Below are positions 38,501-47,365 of a stretch of DNA of 54,475 nt, piece after piece. Made by a program: the position numbers and the translations under genes. Numbering within the stretch: position 1 is the stretch's first letter; the number at the start of each line of letters is the position of its first letter. The stretch is taken from contig NBMI01000007.1 of the NCBI GenBank assembly GCA_002085445.1, positions 1 to 54,475 of the forward strand. The letters are read 5' to 3'. The notes under the pieces were generated by a model. It saw nothing but the letters and a program-made list of their open reading frames with translations. It was not told the DNA's origin and did not search any database. Source of the stretch: Candidatus Parabeggiatoa sp. nov. 2. GTDB taxonomy: Bacteria > Pseudomonadota > Gammaproteobacteria > Beggiatoales > Beggiatoaceae.

Positions 38501-40207
38501 TTGGCTGACTACCGTTAAACTTTGTCCCTTTTTTTCAAGAATGACCTCAACGAGAATTGTCTGTTTAACTAATGAATCCGGATCAATATTGTTGGTGTTA
38601 ATCATTTGTGTATGGGGTAGAAATGCAAGGCGCTTTGTCTCCGTGTCAACAACTTTATAACCTCCTTTAATACGCTCATACACAACAACTTCAATCGTTG
38701 CACCAAGCTCAAGTTTCTTTTCTGAAAAATGATTGATTTCACCTAATATTCTTCGATGACTAGGATCAATAGAAGCCACGTAGACACTGAGCAATTGTTC
38801 AGTGGAAATGATCGCCTGGTAAGTTTCATAATCTGGCAAACGACATTCTATGGCAAATCCAGGAAATCGTAGTGGTTCTACATAAAACCATGGCTGAAGT
38901 TTATTCTTGTAAAAATGGTCAAAATTCTTATAACGATGATGGGTTACTTGAGCCTCATAGCACTCCCCTACCTTGAGATCACCCACATTGGTTGTAGTCC
39001 ACGGATTCGGCAACGCTTGACGATGTGAAAATAGGGGAGTCCCTCGGAAATCGTCATAGCCAATCACGCGCAATGGTTCAATGACTTCACCGGCTGCTAC
39101 CGAACCTCGATATGCCATATTTCCCCAACCATGCTCACCATTGGGAATCAAACCCTCCACGTATAAAGTACCCTCATATGATTCTATGCTGTTCTCTAAA
39201 ACAAGGATAGCACCACTCATAGTGTAATGTTTAAGGCGAAGCCCTTCGACTAAACTATCTAGCGGATAGTGGTTTTTAATCAACGCGGCTTCAGGATCGT
39301 TGGCACTGATACACTGCACAGCAACATGAAAATGTACCGGATCGAAAGGCCCACAATGGGCTGAAATTTTGCCATAGGGTGCCAGTTGTTCAATATCAAC
39401 TTCACTATACCAAGATAATTCCCGGTGGTGCAATGTAAAATCTATGCCATGGTGTTTTATCCAGAGATAAACATCTCGTTCCATCTCCTCAGTGAGAGTG
39501 GATATTTGCAAAGATAATGGCTGGTTTTCCAAAATGCGTCCCAAAGCATATATAGCAATTGGAACCAAATATTGGGGAAGTTGGTTGTATCGATTTGTTT
39601 GTAAGTTTTTTATACATCGCTTAAGAATGCCATCTTGGGGTGGAATTTGGGTTAATATTAATGTCTCATTTTTTTCGATGAGAGCTACCTTAACTCGCAA
39701 AGTGGCATCAATGATTAACTGTTCATCCGATGGCAAAGGTAACGCGAGATCGTCAAAAGCAATCCATGCGGATATCGATTGCGAATATTCATCAGGCGTA
39801 AATACGCCAAGCAGTCGTTTAGCGTTATGTTCAATAGATTGACAAAGAAAATTTCCCTCTTGCTGAATATGCACATCAATACCATCTATAAGACGGCGGG
39901 CTTCTGGAGGAATCAGGCTCCAATGTTCTGGCTCACCATTCCCGTACAACAACAGCGAGCCATGCAGGGTCAGTCTTGGAAAAAGTGGGTTTGTGACACA
40001 AACCAGTTGCCCGTCTTCTTCCAATTCCACCATGGCACCGGATTCACCCAGAATATCACGCACATGTCCACGTCGAACCTGAGATTTAATGGGTTCGTCA
40101 GCATGTTCTTCTGGAGAATCCTGATCAAGTATCTGTTCATCCTCTGATTCCAAAAATGAAAATAAATCATTGTAGGACTCCGAGGTTGGTTCAGTATTAT
40201 TATTCAT
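35561..40207 (-). CDS. Giant S1-domain protein with C-terminal nucleoside-phosphorylase effector domain
   Basis: This protein has 1548 residues. Residues 1-410 are an unassigned N-terminal part. 410-575 look like degenerate S1/OB folds. Two clear S1 RNA-binding domains follow: 582-651 (GTVKNIVDYGAFVQLESGVDG) and 670-738 (GKVTNIVDYGAFIELSPGIE). 755-865 are TPR-like. A flexible 880-1020 region and a 1205-1230 stretch carry WKWKQDVY motifs (908, 953, 983 as WNWKKDIY, 1218). 1035-1205 is a helical region (LKDIREALRNAY; LRKRDDKQLTDLLYSLVQHG). 1265-1545 is a PNP/MTAN-like domain: FVIITALREELEAVL, LLIVGIAAGIPGEVNLGDV, IGIEMGTGGTT (E1488), AVSDFAD (D1513). In that family this domain cleaves N-glycosidic bonds, and in conflict systems it can act on NAD or nucleotides. 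No ribosome site is obvious. It is last in the Hsp70 block. Confidence 0.85.
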   Translation of the reverse strand: MNNNTEPTSESYNDLFSFLESEDEQILDQDSPEEHADEPIKSQVRRGHVRDILGESGAMVELEEDGQLVCVTNPLFPRLTLHGSLLLYGNGEPEHWSLIPPEARRLIDGIDVHIQQEGNFLCQSIEHNAKRLLGVFTPDEYSQSISAWIAFDDLALPLPSDEQLIIDATLRVKVALIEKNETLILTQIPPQDGILKRCIKNLQTNRYNQLPQYLVPIAIYALGRILENQPLSLQISTLTEEMERDVYLWIKHHGIDFTLHHRELSWYSEVDIEQLAPYGKISAHCGPFDPVHFHVAVQCISANDPEAALIKNHYPLDSLVEGLRLKHYTMSGAILVLENSIESYEGTLYVEGLIPNGEHGWGNMAYRGSVAAGEVIEPLRVIGYDDFRGTPLFSHRQALPNPWTTTNVGDLKVGECYEAQVTHHRYKNFDHFYKNKLQPWFYVEPLRFPGFAIECRLPDYETYQAIISTEQLLSVYVASIDPSHRRILGEINHFSEKKLELGATIEVVVYERIKGGYKVVDTETKRLAFLPHTQMINTNNIDPDSLVKQTILVEVILEKKGQSLTVVSQKAERTRYAGLAEGQIVTGTVKNIVDYGAFVQLESGVDGLLHKNELVYRRIQHASEIVSVGQEIQVKIIGINVERGRINLSLKQLLPDPWEEVASKFYEGTEHLGKVTNIVDYGAFIELSPGIEGLLHNSEIDWKGGNHNQARKQLEVGQELRVCLKNVDREKHRISLTLLPLMANRENAKSEKVVFLDSDKFRSLYERATSHKEVVACQALANELATELEKVPDSVELRRYLAKVLCCLGNDSQALTILQEGIKLTPYEQALSQHAVSLARQLGNLSLAREIAQNALNGPLEKPLRQQFKSFLSLETPKETEQSPASAPQIEPVEETRTLPETYDEADWKWKQDVYGSAPATCEGNNVSDTPELETTTADKNVTATEATADEDWKWKQDVYATPPTETDDNLAKDSETPENEDWNWKKDIYGTAATEAAGENRQNTPADSNVIQQSPVFSVKEPTNSQALLLNKVITMAKTIRFDLKDIREALRNAYSGKLGNDWNRQHLSRLRKRDDKQLTDLLYSLVQHGHLLIYTLAPLCFIKTDILECPLQKQPLPAWLTEENKTLVESTLQRLADEMPPSQNRQEAISALAAQGGWAPSLVLALPPEKRHIGEIIAHLGYNSFRDALNTALNYLDSVGVPRRGDKPTQNVAEEWKWKQDVYATPPAEADDNVSKTAGSENCPETPDSKTIVLTHPEREVQTADFVIITALREELEAVLSKLTDYHPELDKNCEDSYTRYIVEVPTAHRTVSRVVVACPITKEHAAIMTTTLLNSWQPRHLLIVGIAAGIPGEVNLGDVLIAKSIVSCRLEKIENGEQKRIVSQTGIVTNLIKALYSKISKRISQSGTTQKLIGESHPTDAILLKTATHLPTDWHQLIQTPRPDSGKPESHLGVIISTNHVIKDEKVRDKYVNRWNRVGNVIGIEMGTGGTTTAIHRLTEPFLMIKAVSDFADNKSPEVKKWRAYACDAAASYTVAFLTQYHLSD

Positions 40208-40477
40208 AGTTACAAGCTAGCACCAGTCGTTTGGAGTCCAAACTTTAGTTTGGCAGTCGTCCAAACATTAGTTTGGCAACGCCCTTAAATATTGACAGAT
40301 GAAAATATTTATGATTTTTTAAACAAGGAATTACAAATTTTGTTTTTGGGCAATTTTCATCAATTTAGCCACGGGTAGAATATTCATAACTCATTGATAT
40401 TAATAGTGAATACAAAAAATTAAGTTTGTCAATGCGTAAGTCCTATAAAGTTTGGACGACTGCCAATGGACTCCTGA
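40208..40477. repeat. Intergenic with palindromes
   Basis: GGAGTCCAAACTTTAGTTTG lies at about 40232-40255 and a GTCCAAACATTAGTTTGG copy at about 40258-40276; the rest is AT-rich. No gene. A TCACTGATAACTGAT run precedes the end of the helical protein gene. Confidence 0.6.
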
Positions 40478-42016
40478 TCACTGATAACTGATATCAGCAT
40501 AATCAATAACACCTTTAACGGGTACCAGTTTGTCCCATTTTTCGTTGATCTGATCGCGTAGCTCCGGTTGTTGTTCACGTTGTTGTTTCAGGTAATCGGA
40601 AAATTGTTTGAGATCATCTGAAAGTTCGATGTCTTGTTGACTATTTTTATTACGGTTGCAAGCAACTAACGTTTCCAAAAAAACGTGTTGATTGAACAAG
40701 TCGTTGATATTGCAATAGGCTTGGCGCAATTTGGGTAGTTGCTGTTCGCTGACATGATATTTGTATATGCGAGGAATGAACTGAGCGGCATTCACTCGCA
40801 TAGATTCTGGATAAGTCTGATCACAAACGATATCGGTTAAGGCCTCTGCCAATGGCCATCCACCAAAGCGGTAGTTGTGACGTTCTTCTCGACTGGCCGT
40901 ATCGTTAGCAAGATCGATGGCCGCACGATTGGGATCAATTTGAGTCTGGGCCTTTAATAATTCCTCAAGTCTTGGATTATATTGGATAAGTTCTGGTTTT
41001 TCGGCCTGAAGCAGTTGTTCAAGCCTACGCTGAGCCTGTGACACAAAATGGCTGCTACGGTTTGTTGTGTTAAATAATTTATCAAAAATTTTCTGTAGAG
41101 ACAAGGCTAAGGTTTGTAATTCTTCCTTGTCATTGGCTTTCTGGGCAATCTCAAACAATTTGTCCATGGCGACACGACTTTTTCGGCGAGAAATTAATTG
41201 TCGTAAGACATCTAAGGCTGGGCGGCGGTTTGCGGGGCCTTGTTGATAAATTTCACCGATAGTTGAGACAATTCCGTCTCCTAAGTTGGTAATGATGGCT
41301 AGAAACAAACCTTTGACGGAGGTAGAGTAATAATATTGATAATAACGGTAAAGGCAAGTAAATAAATTTTGTCCTGTTACCCCTCCCGCTTTCATAATAT
41401 GAGTCGATATGAGTGAGAATGAGTATTTAATCTGGGCAATCCTCTGTTCATCCTCTGCCAGGGCAGCGTTAGCAATATAATCAAATAAGGCCTCATAGTG
41501 TTCATAAAAAGAGTCCGGAAATTTGACAATACGAACCAGCAGCGCGTTATGGACATACAGTTTCTGTCTCATATCTTGTAAACGGTACACTTCTTCTCGG
41601 CTGGGGCGTTCTATTGAGAGGAGGTTCCTAGCAATATCACGCCGGAACGAATGTGATGAAACGGCATCAGTGCGTAGTTGCTCCAGCAGGAGTTTTTGTT
41701 GACGGTTTCCTAATTCGAGATAAAGGGCCCTTAAAAAGTCTAGCACCATTTGATAAAGCGGTGTTTCTTTGGACAACAGATGGGAACTGTCCATGAGGAT
41801 TTCAAACAAATCCTCACGTCTACGGTACATGGGGCCTTTTGCTAAGGCGCGTAGTTCCTTCAGCACTGGCTCACAATGGCTGTCGTTGGCATTGCTGATG
41901 AGTAGCTGGCCTATTTGGGCATCTATTTCAGGCCAACGACGTTTGGCACTGGCTTGGGGCAGATAGAGATGCCGTGCGATTAACCGAACATTTTTTTCAA
42001 TAGGTTTGTTGCTCAT
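40478..42016 (-). CDS. Large helical protein of the Hsp70 block, unidentified
   Basis: This protein of 512 residues is nearly all helical by eye, with repeated amphipathic stretches (CEPVLKELRALAKGPMYRRR, LRQLISRRKSRVAMDKLFEI, ELQTLALSLQKIFDKLFNTT) that recall HEAT/ARM scaffolds, but no repeat is regular enough to name. The end is DINEKWDKLVPVKGVIDYAD-like charged sequence. No signal peptide or membrane segment is seen. It sits 82 bp after the Hsp70 gene and 270 bp before the S1/phosphorylase gene, same strand. It could be an adaptor or substrate scaffold for Hsp70; that is position-based inference. No good ribosome site precedes ATG 42016. Confidence 0.65.
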   Translation of the reverse strand: MSNKPIEKNVRLIARHLYLPQASAKRRWPEIDAQIGQLLISNANDSHCEPVLKELRALAKGPMYRRREDLFEILMDSSHLLSKETPLYQMVLDFLRALYLELGNRQQKLLLEQLRTDAVSSHSFRRDIARNLLSIERPSREEVYRLQDMRQKLYVHNALLVRIVKFPDSFYEHYEALFDYIANAALAEDEQRIAQIKYSFSLISTHIMKAGGVTGQNLFTCLYRYYQYYYSTSVKGLFLAIITNLGDGIVSTIGEIYQQGPANRRPALDVLRQLISRRKSRVAMDKLFEIAQKANDKEELQTLALSLQKIFDKLFNTTNRSSHFVSQAQRRLEQLLQAEKPELIQYNPRLEELLKAQTQIDPNRAAIDLANDTASREERHNYRFGGWPLAEALTDIVCDQTYPESMRVNAAQFIPRIYKYHVSEQQLPKLRQAYCNINDLFNQHVFLETLVACNRNKNSQQDIELSDDLKQFSDYLKQQREQQPELRDQINEKWDKLVPVKGVIDYADISYQ

Positions 42017-42098
42017 GAAATGAAAATTGAAAATTGAAAAATGAAACCTGAGAAATCCGATTTTTTGGAAAAATTTCTCAACGGATTTCTCAACATGG

Positions 42099-43820
42099 TT
42101 ACAGTCGTGTTAAGTTAACTTGGGGTAAATGCGCTAAGCCCTGAGCGGTTCGATCTTGAACAACTTTGGCTTTGGCCTTAATTTCGCTGCCTTCCGCTAA
42201 GCGAGCGGTAAAGGTAAAATGAAAACAACGATCTGGGCCTACCGAGCAATGGATATTGATTGGGGTGCCTGACGGTATTGGCTCTGGAAAAGTCAGAATA
42301 TGGGAGGTTGTCATTGGGGCCATAAACGGATCTTGAGCCGATTGGCCGAGAAATAGGCGCAATTCTACTTGCTTGTAAATACCCTCTCCACCGATTTTAA
42401 GACTTCTTGTGGGACACGGGTAGTTTTTAAGCGGAATGACGTTATTTTTTGATAAGACTTCTTCAAAACGGCCGTCGGGTAATTGAAGAAACACTGAGTC
42501 ATTGAGCCGTTCATGTAAATGGACCAGTTCGCCGTGTTCCCCGGCTACCCATGCACCGAAGACTGAGGCCCCTAACGCGACAGATTCCATCGTATCGGTA
42601 AGGGTTCTCGGCGGCCGAGCCACTATTTGATTGATAGCCATTTCTAACAAAGGTATATGAGCAGAACCGCCCGTGAGCAATACTTCATGAAGATCCATGT
42701 AATCGAAAACGGCAAAGGCTTCGGAACTTTGACGGACTGACTCCATGGCTTCTTCTATTGGCTTGGCAATGGTGTAGCTATATAACTTGTCCTCTCGGTT
42801 TTTATGTCGATTCAGTAAATCGGGTAAAAATCGTTTCAATGCTAAGCCTAAGTCTTTAACAGTTAACTGATCACGATAATTTTCCGCTTCCAAAGGCCCC
42901 ATCGCGCTGATTTCAACGGGTACCTGTATTTTTTCCATTAAATCTCTGTTATAGCGTAGCGGAGAACTGACGGATTCTCGTGCTAATTTGGAAAGTTTCT
43001 GTTTCGCCTCTTCAGCCCGGTACAATGTCACGGCTGCTAAATCGGCAGCCTCGTTATGTGTTAATTCACTGTAATCAAAGCCGCGTTGCTGTTCCATACG
43101 ATTTAACAGAAAAGCCGCGATATATAAGTCAAAATCATCACCCGCCATTTCATTATAGCGGGAACAGCCAAGCAGCGTAATATCAAGCGTCTCTTCTGCG
43201 TTGCGAATCACTTGGACGATGGAGACATCAAACGTCCCGCCGCCGATATCGATCATCATAATGTATTGCTTGTGTTGCCCTTCACTCAGGAGTTCGTGTC
43301 CCTGTTCATTTAAGGCATGGCACAAGGCCGCAGTTGGTTCATCCACGAGTTTCAAGCCTGAGCGAGGTAAACCCGCAAGTTTTGCCGCCTCTAGGGTAGC
43401 GGCCCGCTGTTCTGTGCTAAAAGAGGCCGGTACTGTGATGACGACTTCATCTATGGCTTTACCAAGATAATTTTCCGCAGATTTGCGTACAACTTGCAAT
43501 AAACACGCGGCCACCCATTCTGGCGTGATAGTCAAACCATTGACTTCACGCACGTAGGTCGTGCCCATGCGCTTTTTCATAGATAAAAAGTAGGGCTTTT
43601 GTTCAGAGGCCGTGCGACTGTCCAGTTTAACCCAGCGCCCGGCAAACACGGTTTGCTCAGATTCTACATAAACCGCTGACGGGAGTAATTTAAGTGAATC
43701 GACTTTCTCCTTCGGCCCAATGGGCTGCGGAATGGGGATGAGTTGAGGCCTTTTCGCGCCCGGCGGCCAGTAACTGCACAGGGTATTAGTTGTTCCTAAA
43801 TCAATGCCAATGCGTGTCAT
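42099..43820 (-). CDS. Hsp70 family chaperone, shortened
   Basis: This protein of 573 residues starts at ATG 43820, 2 nt past the stop of the upstream gene (a TTG at 43826 is less likely). The nucleotide-binding domain (1-375) carries RIGIDLGTTNTL, VVITVPASFSTEQRAAT, VDEPTAALCHAL, IDIGGGTFDVSIVQV and VLLTGGSAHIPLL, the full Hsp70 ATP-site set. The substrate-binding beta domain follows (VIPLKNYPCPTRSLKIGGEG, VELRLFLGQSAQDP), but the helical lid is absent or very short (DnaK is about 640). Lidless Hsp70s occur in many bacterial special-purpose operons. The GrpE-like neighbour upstream could be its exchange factor. It is not the housekeeping DnaK, whose dnaJ is absent here. Confidence 0.9.
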   Translation of the reverse strand: MTRIGIDLGTTNTLCSYWPPGAKRPQLIPIPQPIGPKEKVDSLKLLPSAVYVESEQTVFAGRWVKLDSRTASEQKPYFLSMKKRMGTTYVREVNGLTITPEWVAACLLQVVRKSAENYLGKAIDEVVITVPASFSTEQRAATLEAAKLAGLPRSGLKLVDEPTAALCHALNEQGHELLSEGQHKQYIMMIDIGGGTFDVSIVQVIRNAEETLDITLLGCSRYNEMAGDDFDLYIAAFLLNRMEQQRGFDYSELTHNEAADLAAVTLYRAEEAKQKLSKLARESVSSPLRYNRDLMEKIQVPVEISAMGPLEAENYRDQLTVKDLGLALKRFLPDLLNRHKNREDKLYSYTIAKPIEEAMESVRQSSEAFAVFDYMDLHEVLLTGGSAHIPLLEMAINQIVARPPRTLTDTMESVALGASVFGAWVAGEHGELVHLHERLNDSVFLQLPDGRFEEVLSKNNVIPLKNYPCPTRSLKIGGEGIYKQVELRLFLGQSAQDPFMAPMTTSHILTFPEPIPSGTPINIHCSVGPDRCFHFTFTARLAEGSEIKAKAKVVQDRTAQGLAHLPQVNLTRL

Positions 43821-43822
43821 AA

Positions 43823-45130
43823 TCAATCATTTCTCCTCGTCACATAAGGGGGCAATAACAAAATACCGTTGACTTCAAGGCCGCAACGGGTAATCGTTAG
43901 TTTTCCCGATGGGTTGGATAATGACATTTTTTCGGGATCGGGTAAATAATGGTCATGATTGTCTTCCGAGACGATTTCTCCTATTTTACCCACCAAGCGC
44001 CATGTACCCACCGCAATGTTGTCGAGGAATACTCGTGTCATGTCCTCCTTTTTCTCAACTTCTGTCTGGATTTGAGTTAATTGTTCTGAGTTTAATCGTA
44101 ACATGGAATCTAATAAGTCACTCAACGTGTTGATGGCCGTTTCTTGGATATTTTGCGTTTTCTGATTTCTCAGCGTGGCTAATTCTTGGCGCAACATATT
44201 GTATGAAGATTCAAACTCTTCCAATTCTCTTGTGAGTTTGTCCTCCAATTCTGCGCTCATCGTTGCCAGCACTTGTTTGAGACGAGAACGAAATAAATTG
44301 GCACTCGAATCTGAAGATTGAGGCTTTCTTATTGAAGGATTTTCGGCTATAGGAATGTTGCTAACCTCAGTCTTTTTCAGTAAACGTGCAATCTTTTCAG
44401 GATCATCATTCCAATTCAGTTCATTGGTTAGCGGACGAGGCGTTTTTTTCTGGCGCTCTGGCTCAAAATCACGGTAGCGCGTTTCCTCACTCCCTACCGA
44501 AAGGGCTTGTCTTGCTGGCACGATAAAGGCTACTAGCGGAATAAAGTAGAGTTTGGAGCGATTGTCCTTTAGCCTGATATTCGCCCACAGACAAAACTCA
44601 CGAAACCATATCCGTTCTTCAAACGGCTGCGTGGTAAAACGGTAAATCTGTTCATACCAATAGTCTGTCAGTTTACCTTCTTCATAAGGATAATCATCGT
44701 TCCTATTGATACGATGAAAAGGCGGATAACACAACGCAGCTTGACCAATAAATGCAATGAGCGTAAGCGTATTTTTGGGTAAACGCGAAATCAGTGTCGC
44801 ATAAGGCGAGTCAGTCTGAGGTTCTTCACCGCGCAACAGCGTGGTTAATAAGTGACGAAAGGCCTCAACATCTTGGTCATTTTGCAGTCCTAATTCCGTC
44901 AGGAACGACTGCCATACTTGCGGTTCAACGGCAAAGGTTAATTTGTCACGGCCCACACTAAGCATATGGGGTGTGTTGGTTTTCTGTACCAGCAAAGTTT
45001 GTAACATATTCCAGAACGTTTCCTGAAAAATGCTCAGATGAATTCGACCATCCCAGCGTTGTTTATATTTGTTGGGAATCAATTCGTTATTGGCTTCTAC
45101 ACTATTTTTAATCGCTACTGAACTTGGCAT
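43823..45130 (-). CDS. Coiled-coil protein with GrpE-like C-terminal domain
   Basis: This protein of 435 residues has AGGA 7 nt before the ATG. The N-terminal 240 residues are unassigned (LLVQKTNTPHMLSVGRDK, WANIRLKDNRSKLYFIPLVA). Residues about 285-350 are a coiled coil (LEDKLTRELEEFESSYNMLR, QELATLRNQKTQNIQETAIN). The C-terminus (375-435) reads VGTWRLVGKIGEIVSEDNHD, then SGKLTITRCGLEVNGILLLP and PYVTRRN. This matches the GrpE end pattern 'G-x-VxxVxxxGYxLNGRLIRPAMV'. In GrpE a long helix plus this beta domain opens the Hsp70 nucleotide site, so this is probably a custom exchange factor for the Hsp70 gene 2 nt downstream. The resemblance was judged by eye; a plain hypothetical protein is the alternative. 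Confidence 0.7.
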   Translation of the reverse strand: MPSSVAIKNSVEANNELIPNKYKQRWDGRIHLSIFQETFWNMLQTLLVQKTNTPHMLSVGRDKLTFAVEPQVWQSFLTELGLQNDQDVEAFRHLLTTLLRGEEPQTDSPYATLISRLPKNTLTLIAFIGQAALCYPPFHRINRNDDYPYEEGKLTDYWYEQIYRFTTQPFEERIWFREFCLWANIRLKDNRSKLYFIPLVAFIVPARQALSVGSEETRYRDFEPERQKKTPRPLTNELNWNDDPEKIARLLKKTEVSNIPIAENPSIRKPQSSDSSANLFRSRLKQVLATMSAELEDKLTRELEEFESSYNMLRQELATLRNQKTQNIQETAINTLSDLLDSMLRLNSEQLTQIQTEVEKKEDMTRVFLDNIAVGTWRLVGKIGEIVSEDNHDHYLPDPEKMSLSNPSGKLTITRCGLEVNGILLLPPYVTRRND

Positions 45131-45169
45131 ACTGGTATCCTAAACTGTGGCTTATCAATTCGACAGTGA

Positions 45170-45335
45170 TCAGGAGTCCAAACTTTAGTTTGGCAGTCGG
45201 AGTCCAAACTTTAGTTTGGCAGCAGGAGTCCAAACTTTAGTTTGGCAACAGGAGTCCAAACTTTAGTTTGGCAGTCGGAGTCCAAACTTTAGTTTGGCAG
45301 TCGGAGTCCAAACTTTAGTTTGGACGACTGTTTTT
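45170..45335. repeat. Six GTCCAAACTTTAGTTTGG palindromes
   Basis: Six copies of GGAGTCCAAACTTTAGTTTG in direct order, spaced about 25-27 bp, between the end of the toxin remnant and the start of the GrpE-like gene. A chain of stem-loops is possible. No gene. Confidence 0.85.
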
Positions 45336-45343
45336 CCTACCAT

Positions 45344-45617
45344 TCACAATTCTAATTTTCGATAAATATCTTTGCGATTGGCGATTCGTAGCAAATAAAT
45401 GTTTTTCAGATCAAAAGAAAAAATCATCCGATAATCGCTTAATACGACAACGCGATAATTACCTTTGAAACCGGTTAATTCTCGCACATTGAGTTCAGGA
45501 TGAAAAACATTTTCAGTCAATTTTGTGGCAACTTCGTAAGCCTCTTGTTGAACACGGCATTATATCCCGTCCAAAACGTTTAATACGTTGCAAAATGCGT
45601 TTAGCGGATGAAGTCAT
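45344..45617 (-). pseudogene. RelE/ParE-type toxin, frameshifted
   Basis: The start ATG (45617) overlaps the antitoxin end by 17 bp. The first frame gives MTSSAKRILQRIKRFGRDI. After the shift (near 45555) the other frame gives VQQEAYEVATKLTENVFHPE, ELTGFKGNYRVVVLSDYRMI and LRIANRKDIYRKLEL, a typical RelE/ParE C-terminus. Total length (274 bp) is not a multiple of 3, so one inserted or lost base explains it. As printed the toxin is inactive. Confidence 0.75.
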
Positions 45618-45807
45618 CAAATGTTTTAACCTCCTCAAGTTTACCTGTATCAAGCTCTGATTGGGCCGCTTGTAGGCCTTTCAGAAAGTCATCACGGTAG
45701 ATTTCATTTGGGGAAATCAGCTTTTCTAAAAAAGTTTTGAGGGTATTGTATGCTTGCAAAATATCAGTCAGTTCTGTTGTAGATAACTGAATTGTATGGC
45801 TTTTCAT
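45601..45807 (-). CDS. Antitoxin of a RelE/ParE-type pair
   Basis: This protein of 68 residues starts at ATG 45807 with GAGGA 9 nt upstream. Sequence: MKSHTIQLSTTELTDILQAY, then helical NTLKTFLEKLISPNEIYRDD and acidic ELDTGKLEEVKTFDDFIR. This fits a small antitoxin that wraps its toxin with an acidic C-terminal tail, although the DNA-binding family cannot be named. Its stop lies inside the toxin gene, the classic overlap. With the toxin broken it may be left over. Confidence 0.7.
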   Translation of the reverse strand: MKSHTIQLSTTELTDILQAYNTLKTFLEKLISPNEIYRDDFLKGLQAAQSELDTGKLEEVKTFDDFIR

Positions 45808-45810
45808 CAA

Positions 45811-46260
45811 TTGAAATCCTCTGTCATTGGTTTAGGTTGCTTGCATGGGTTCATTTGGTTCTGTTGTAGCACAATTACCCTATTTTAGGCCGTCCAAACG
45901 TAAGGAAGGAGTCCAAACTTTAGTTTGGCAGGAGTCCAAACTTTGCTCCAGTTTTTGCGGAGCAAAAACTTTTGCGTTTTTTGAGTTTGGCAGCATTGAA
46001 AGAAATCCGATTTATTGAATAAATCTGATTTCTCTTTTCTTTAATAACATACAAAAAGTATTGTTTTGTCGTGCAATTTAGGGCCACAGTTTAATTTGAA
46101 ACGTATTTTATGGCCCTCAAACTGTTCAAAATAAGCACACAAAATTCATTGAAAACAGAACTGACTCATCGTCCCAAAACTTGGACGCCGACTGCCAAAC
46201 TAAAGTTTGGACTCCAGCTGCCAAACTAAAGTTTGGACTCCTGTCCAACAGAGATATTTT
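45811..46260. repeat. Intergenic palindromes and GAGGGCCATA copy
   Basis: No gene is seen. GGAGTCCAAACTTTAGTTTG copies (45900-45950), a degenerate GAAATCCGATT hairpin (about 46005-46040), a short GGGCCACA...TATGGCCCTC copy (about 46078-46118) and inverted CCAAACTAAAGTTTGGACTCC palindromes (about 46190-46245). Confidence 0.75.
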
Positions 46261-47176
46261 TTAGTGAGTCTGTGGTTTTGAGGTGGGCACGGCCTTTGAG
46301 AGCATTTCTTGGAAACTGTCTATGTCCGGGCTGCGAATGGCCTGTCTAAGAAGTGCTTTCAAATGTTTCCGTATGGAAATGGCGTGAATTTGCTCCATTA
46401 TGTCGTTGGGCACGATTCCAAATCGCTCTTCTAGGAGTTCAAGAACCATTTCCCGAGCCTCCTGAATCAACCCCATTTCATAAACTTGTCGGCCCGCCAC
46501 GGTGTCCATCAAGTCAAAATTCAACATAGCAATCACCTCTTCATACTTGAGTTGACGAAATCGGTTTAAAACAAATAAACCCAAAATGTCCAAGGCCTCT
46601 CGCTGTTGCTGGCTTGGAAACACTTGCCCTACTTTATGGCCCCATTCTCGACCTTTTTCAAGTACCTTTGCATTGTCGGTTGTCGTGGGGAGGGTAAATG
46701 GGGCCAAAACAATCAGCTGAGGATCGGTTGCCAAGAGTTCTTGTTCTGTGTATTTGGTTAAGACGATTTCCTTAAACCAATCCTGACAGTCTTTGTTAAT
46801 CATCACCGTTGAAAGCGGTAAGGCGGCCTTCTCGTATTCTTTATCAGTATAAACAATACCTGCTATGACGCTCTTTTTGTATTCCTGTTGGGTACAGCCG
46901 AGAAACACCGAGGCTGCCAGTGCTCAAGCGAATAAACGGATCCGAGTACCCCTGAAATTCTAGAAAGACTAAGCCTTCTTCGCTCTTCAAGATGGGAATA
47001 CCTTGAACATCCGGTTTGATGTGCTTTTCCTTGAGTGTTACTGATCGAAACTGATATTTGTCAGCTTGTTCCGGGGGAACACCGAGCAATTTTAAAAGAC
47101 TGCTACCACTGACTGTCATCAATTTTAGGAAGGCTTCATCAGTCCCTCGTGTGGTTTTTTTCGGTTTTTTTGCCAT
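46261..47176 (-). pseudogene. Rpn-type PD-(D/E)XK nuclease/putative transposase, frameshifted
   Basis: The first frame (ATG 47176) reads MAKKPKKTTRGTDEAFLKLM, then LLKLLGVPPEQADKYQFRSV, PDVQGIPILKSEEG and VFLEFQGYSDPFIRLS. Then one base of shift (near 46920) leads to LAASVFLGCTQQEYKKSVIA, GIVYTDKEYEKAALPLS and a helical C-terminus. The D...E-F-Q spacing (DVQ...LEFQ) fits the PD-(D/E)XK core of Rpn-family proteins, which promote recombination and are common in repeat-rich genomes. The shift makes the printed gene broken; a sequencing error is possible. Confidence 0.78.
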
Positions 47177-47340
47177 GTTATTTTACCCCTATAACTTGGT
47201 GTAGGGCGGGCAAGCGGACGGCCGATTCTTAATCGATCAAGATTTATCAGGAGTCCAAGATTTATCAGGAGTCCAAGATTTATCTTGGACGTCCAAACTA
47301 AAGTTTGGACTCCAGCCAATAGATTTATCTGGAATACTAT
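47177..47340. repeat. Mixed GTCCAAGATTTATCTTGG and GTCCAAAC palindromes
   Basis: A chain of AGGAGTCCAAGATTTATC units at 47245-47290 runs into a GTCCAAACTAAAGTTTGGAC copy at about 47290-47312. Two palindrome classes of the same family meet here. No gene. Confidence 0.75.
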
Positions 47341-47365
47341 AGATCACCCTACTCGTCTGTGATAA

